Shown here: piece by piece, positions 63,539-64,000 of the stretch
Position numbering within the stretch: the first letter of the stretch is position 1
Layout: each line of letters opens with the position of its first letter
Assembly: GCF_900115345.1 (NCBI RefSeq)
Contig: NZ_FOWC01000009.1
Location: 186,001 to 250,000, forward strand
Direction of reading: 5' to 3'
Origin: Amycolatopsis rubida
Lineage (GTDB): Bacteria > Actinomycetota > Actinomycetes > Mycobacteriales > Pseudonocardiaceae
DNA length: 64,000 nt
Notes under the pieces: model-generated
Database searches by the model: none
What the model saw: only the letters and a program-made list of their open reading frames with translations
Told to the model about the DNA's origin: nothing
Made by a program: the position numbers and the translations under genes

Positions 63539-64000
63539 GGCGCGCCTCCCGCTTGGGCCAGCGTCGAGGTGCCACGCCACACGTCGACCGGTGAGGAGAA
63601 GCTGGATTCGAACGTCCGACTGCCGGGCACGCCGAGCGAGGTCAGGTCCCCCAGACCGACGCTGCACGACACGGTGACGGTCACCGTCGAGCCGGGTTTG
63701 AGTCCCTGGGTATCGGTGGACACCGACAGTGATTGGCAGGTGATCCCAGCGGAGGCCAAGGCTGCGCTGGCGGTGGCCTGGGCGTTGGAGGTTGCTTGCG
63801 ATGGGCTGCGGGCCAGGGTGGCGGCACGGGCAGCCTGGTGGGCGACGTCGTTGATCCGCAGTTTGGTGTCGGCCAGCCGGCCGCAGAACACGACGAACAA
63901 CAACAGCACGATCAGCAGCGGCGTCAAGAGAGTGAGCTCGGCCGCGGCAGACCCTCGTTCGTCCCGGTGCAGCGTACGAATTCGCCGACGGGCGGCGTCT
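63535..64000 (-). CDS. TadE-like minor pilin, 5' end outside the window
   Basis: The visible frame reads DERGSAAAELTLLTPLLIVL and on through LRINDVAHQAARAATLA, the TadE pattern with a processing-like GSAAAE and one membrane helix, followed by a soluble part with a Cys pair. The frame stays open to the window edge, so the gene is partial. An ATG-like start at 63927 inside the helix is not the true start. Confidence 0.8.
   Translation of the reverse strand, partial: DAARRRIRTLHRDERGSAAAELTLLTPLLIVLLLFVVFCGRLADTKLRINDVAHQAARAATLARSPSQATSNAQATASAALASAGITCQSLSVSTDTQGLKPGSTVTVTVSCSVGLGDLTSLGVPGSRTFESSFSSPVDVWRGTSTLAQAGGAP

Larger units (their letters stand above)
19244..64000. mobile_element. Integrative conjugative element, left part, integrated next to tRNA-Ala
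   Basis: From the tRNA 3' end to the window end the genes are those of a conjugative element: a large serine recombinase at the boundary, recombinase relics, regulators, a type IV secretion operon, cargo genes, a train of small unknown genes and Tad-like pilus genes. No chromosomal housekeeping gene appears after the tRNA. The exact left junction cannot be placed because no copy of the right junction is in view; it should lie within or just after the tRNA 3' end. No relaxase of a known family was recognised in the visible part. Confidence 0.85.

Overview
High-GC DNA with overlapping GTGA/ATGA gene junctions, a galU-glp-rimJ-sepX block and many actinobacterial protein families points to a mycelial actinomycete, most probably a Pseudonocardiaceae member such as Amycolatopsis. 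That assignment is inference; no rRNA or species marker is present.

Bases 1-19,243 are ordinary chromosome. They hold the end of galT, a membrane-anchored HtrA-type protease, a translationally coupled minus-strand set (GT2 glycosyltransferase, DUF2064 transferase, methyltransferase, membrane sulfite-oxidase-type molybdoenzyme, small membrane protein), a polytopic membrane protein followed by a two-component system, a metallo-beta-lactamase-fold hydrolase, an NAD-dependent epimerase, a MogA/MoaB-type protein, MscL, a SAF/CpaB-like protein, an FmdB-type zinc ribbon protein, 5-formyl-THF cyclo-ligase, then galU, the divisome pair Glp and SepX/GlpR around a RimJ-type acetyltransferase, and tRNA-Ala(CGC).

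From the 3' end of that tRNA to the window end lies the left part of an integrative conjugative element; its right end is not in view. Order: a large serine recombinase whose reading frame runs backwards through the tRNA; two recombinase N-terminal relics lacking the catalytic serine; a small regulator; a five-gene coupled minus-strand operon (23,323-27,361) with two DNA-methyltransferase-like proteins, a recombinase-domain protein with a zinc-finger head, a YhhQ/VUT-type 7-deazapurine transporter and a DpdA-type DNA transglycosylase; a repeat-rich divergent control region; a plus-strand type IV secretion operon (27,905-40,243: sigma-like protein, pilin, VirB6/TrbL, PrgI, VirB4, GP88-family protein, VirD4, replication-relaxation protein, peptidoglycan hydrolase); a lower-GC three-gene cargo island (40,328-42,923: coiled-coil HTH protein, PIN nuclease, putative restriction-like protein); a long minus-strand train (43,089-57,137) with a metallopeptidase, DprA, two PP-loop ATPases of the PAPS-reductase type and many small unrecognised proteins; 1.9 kb of mostly non-coding DNA with eight perfect 31-bp tandem repeats; an HxlR-type regulator; and the start of a Tad-like cluster with a LysM/BTAD membrane regulator and two TadE/TadG-like proteins.

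The most interesting candidate system is the transporter plus DpdA pair coupled to methyltransferase-like genes. It suggests an element that salvages a 7-deazapurine precursor and places it in DNA, possibly to protect transferred DNA from restriction. Next are the cargo island and the recombinase whose C-terminus depends on the attachment site.
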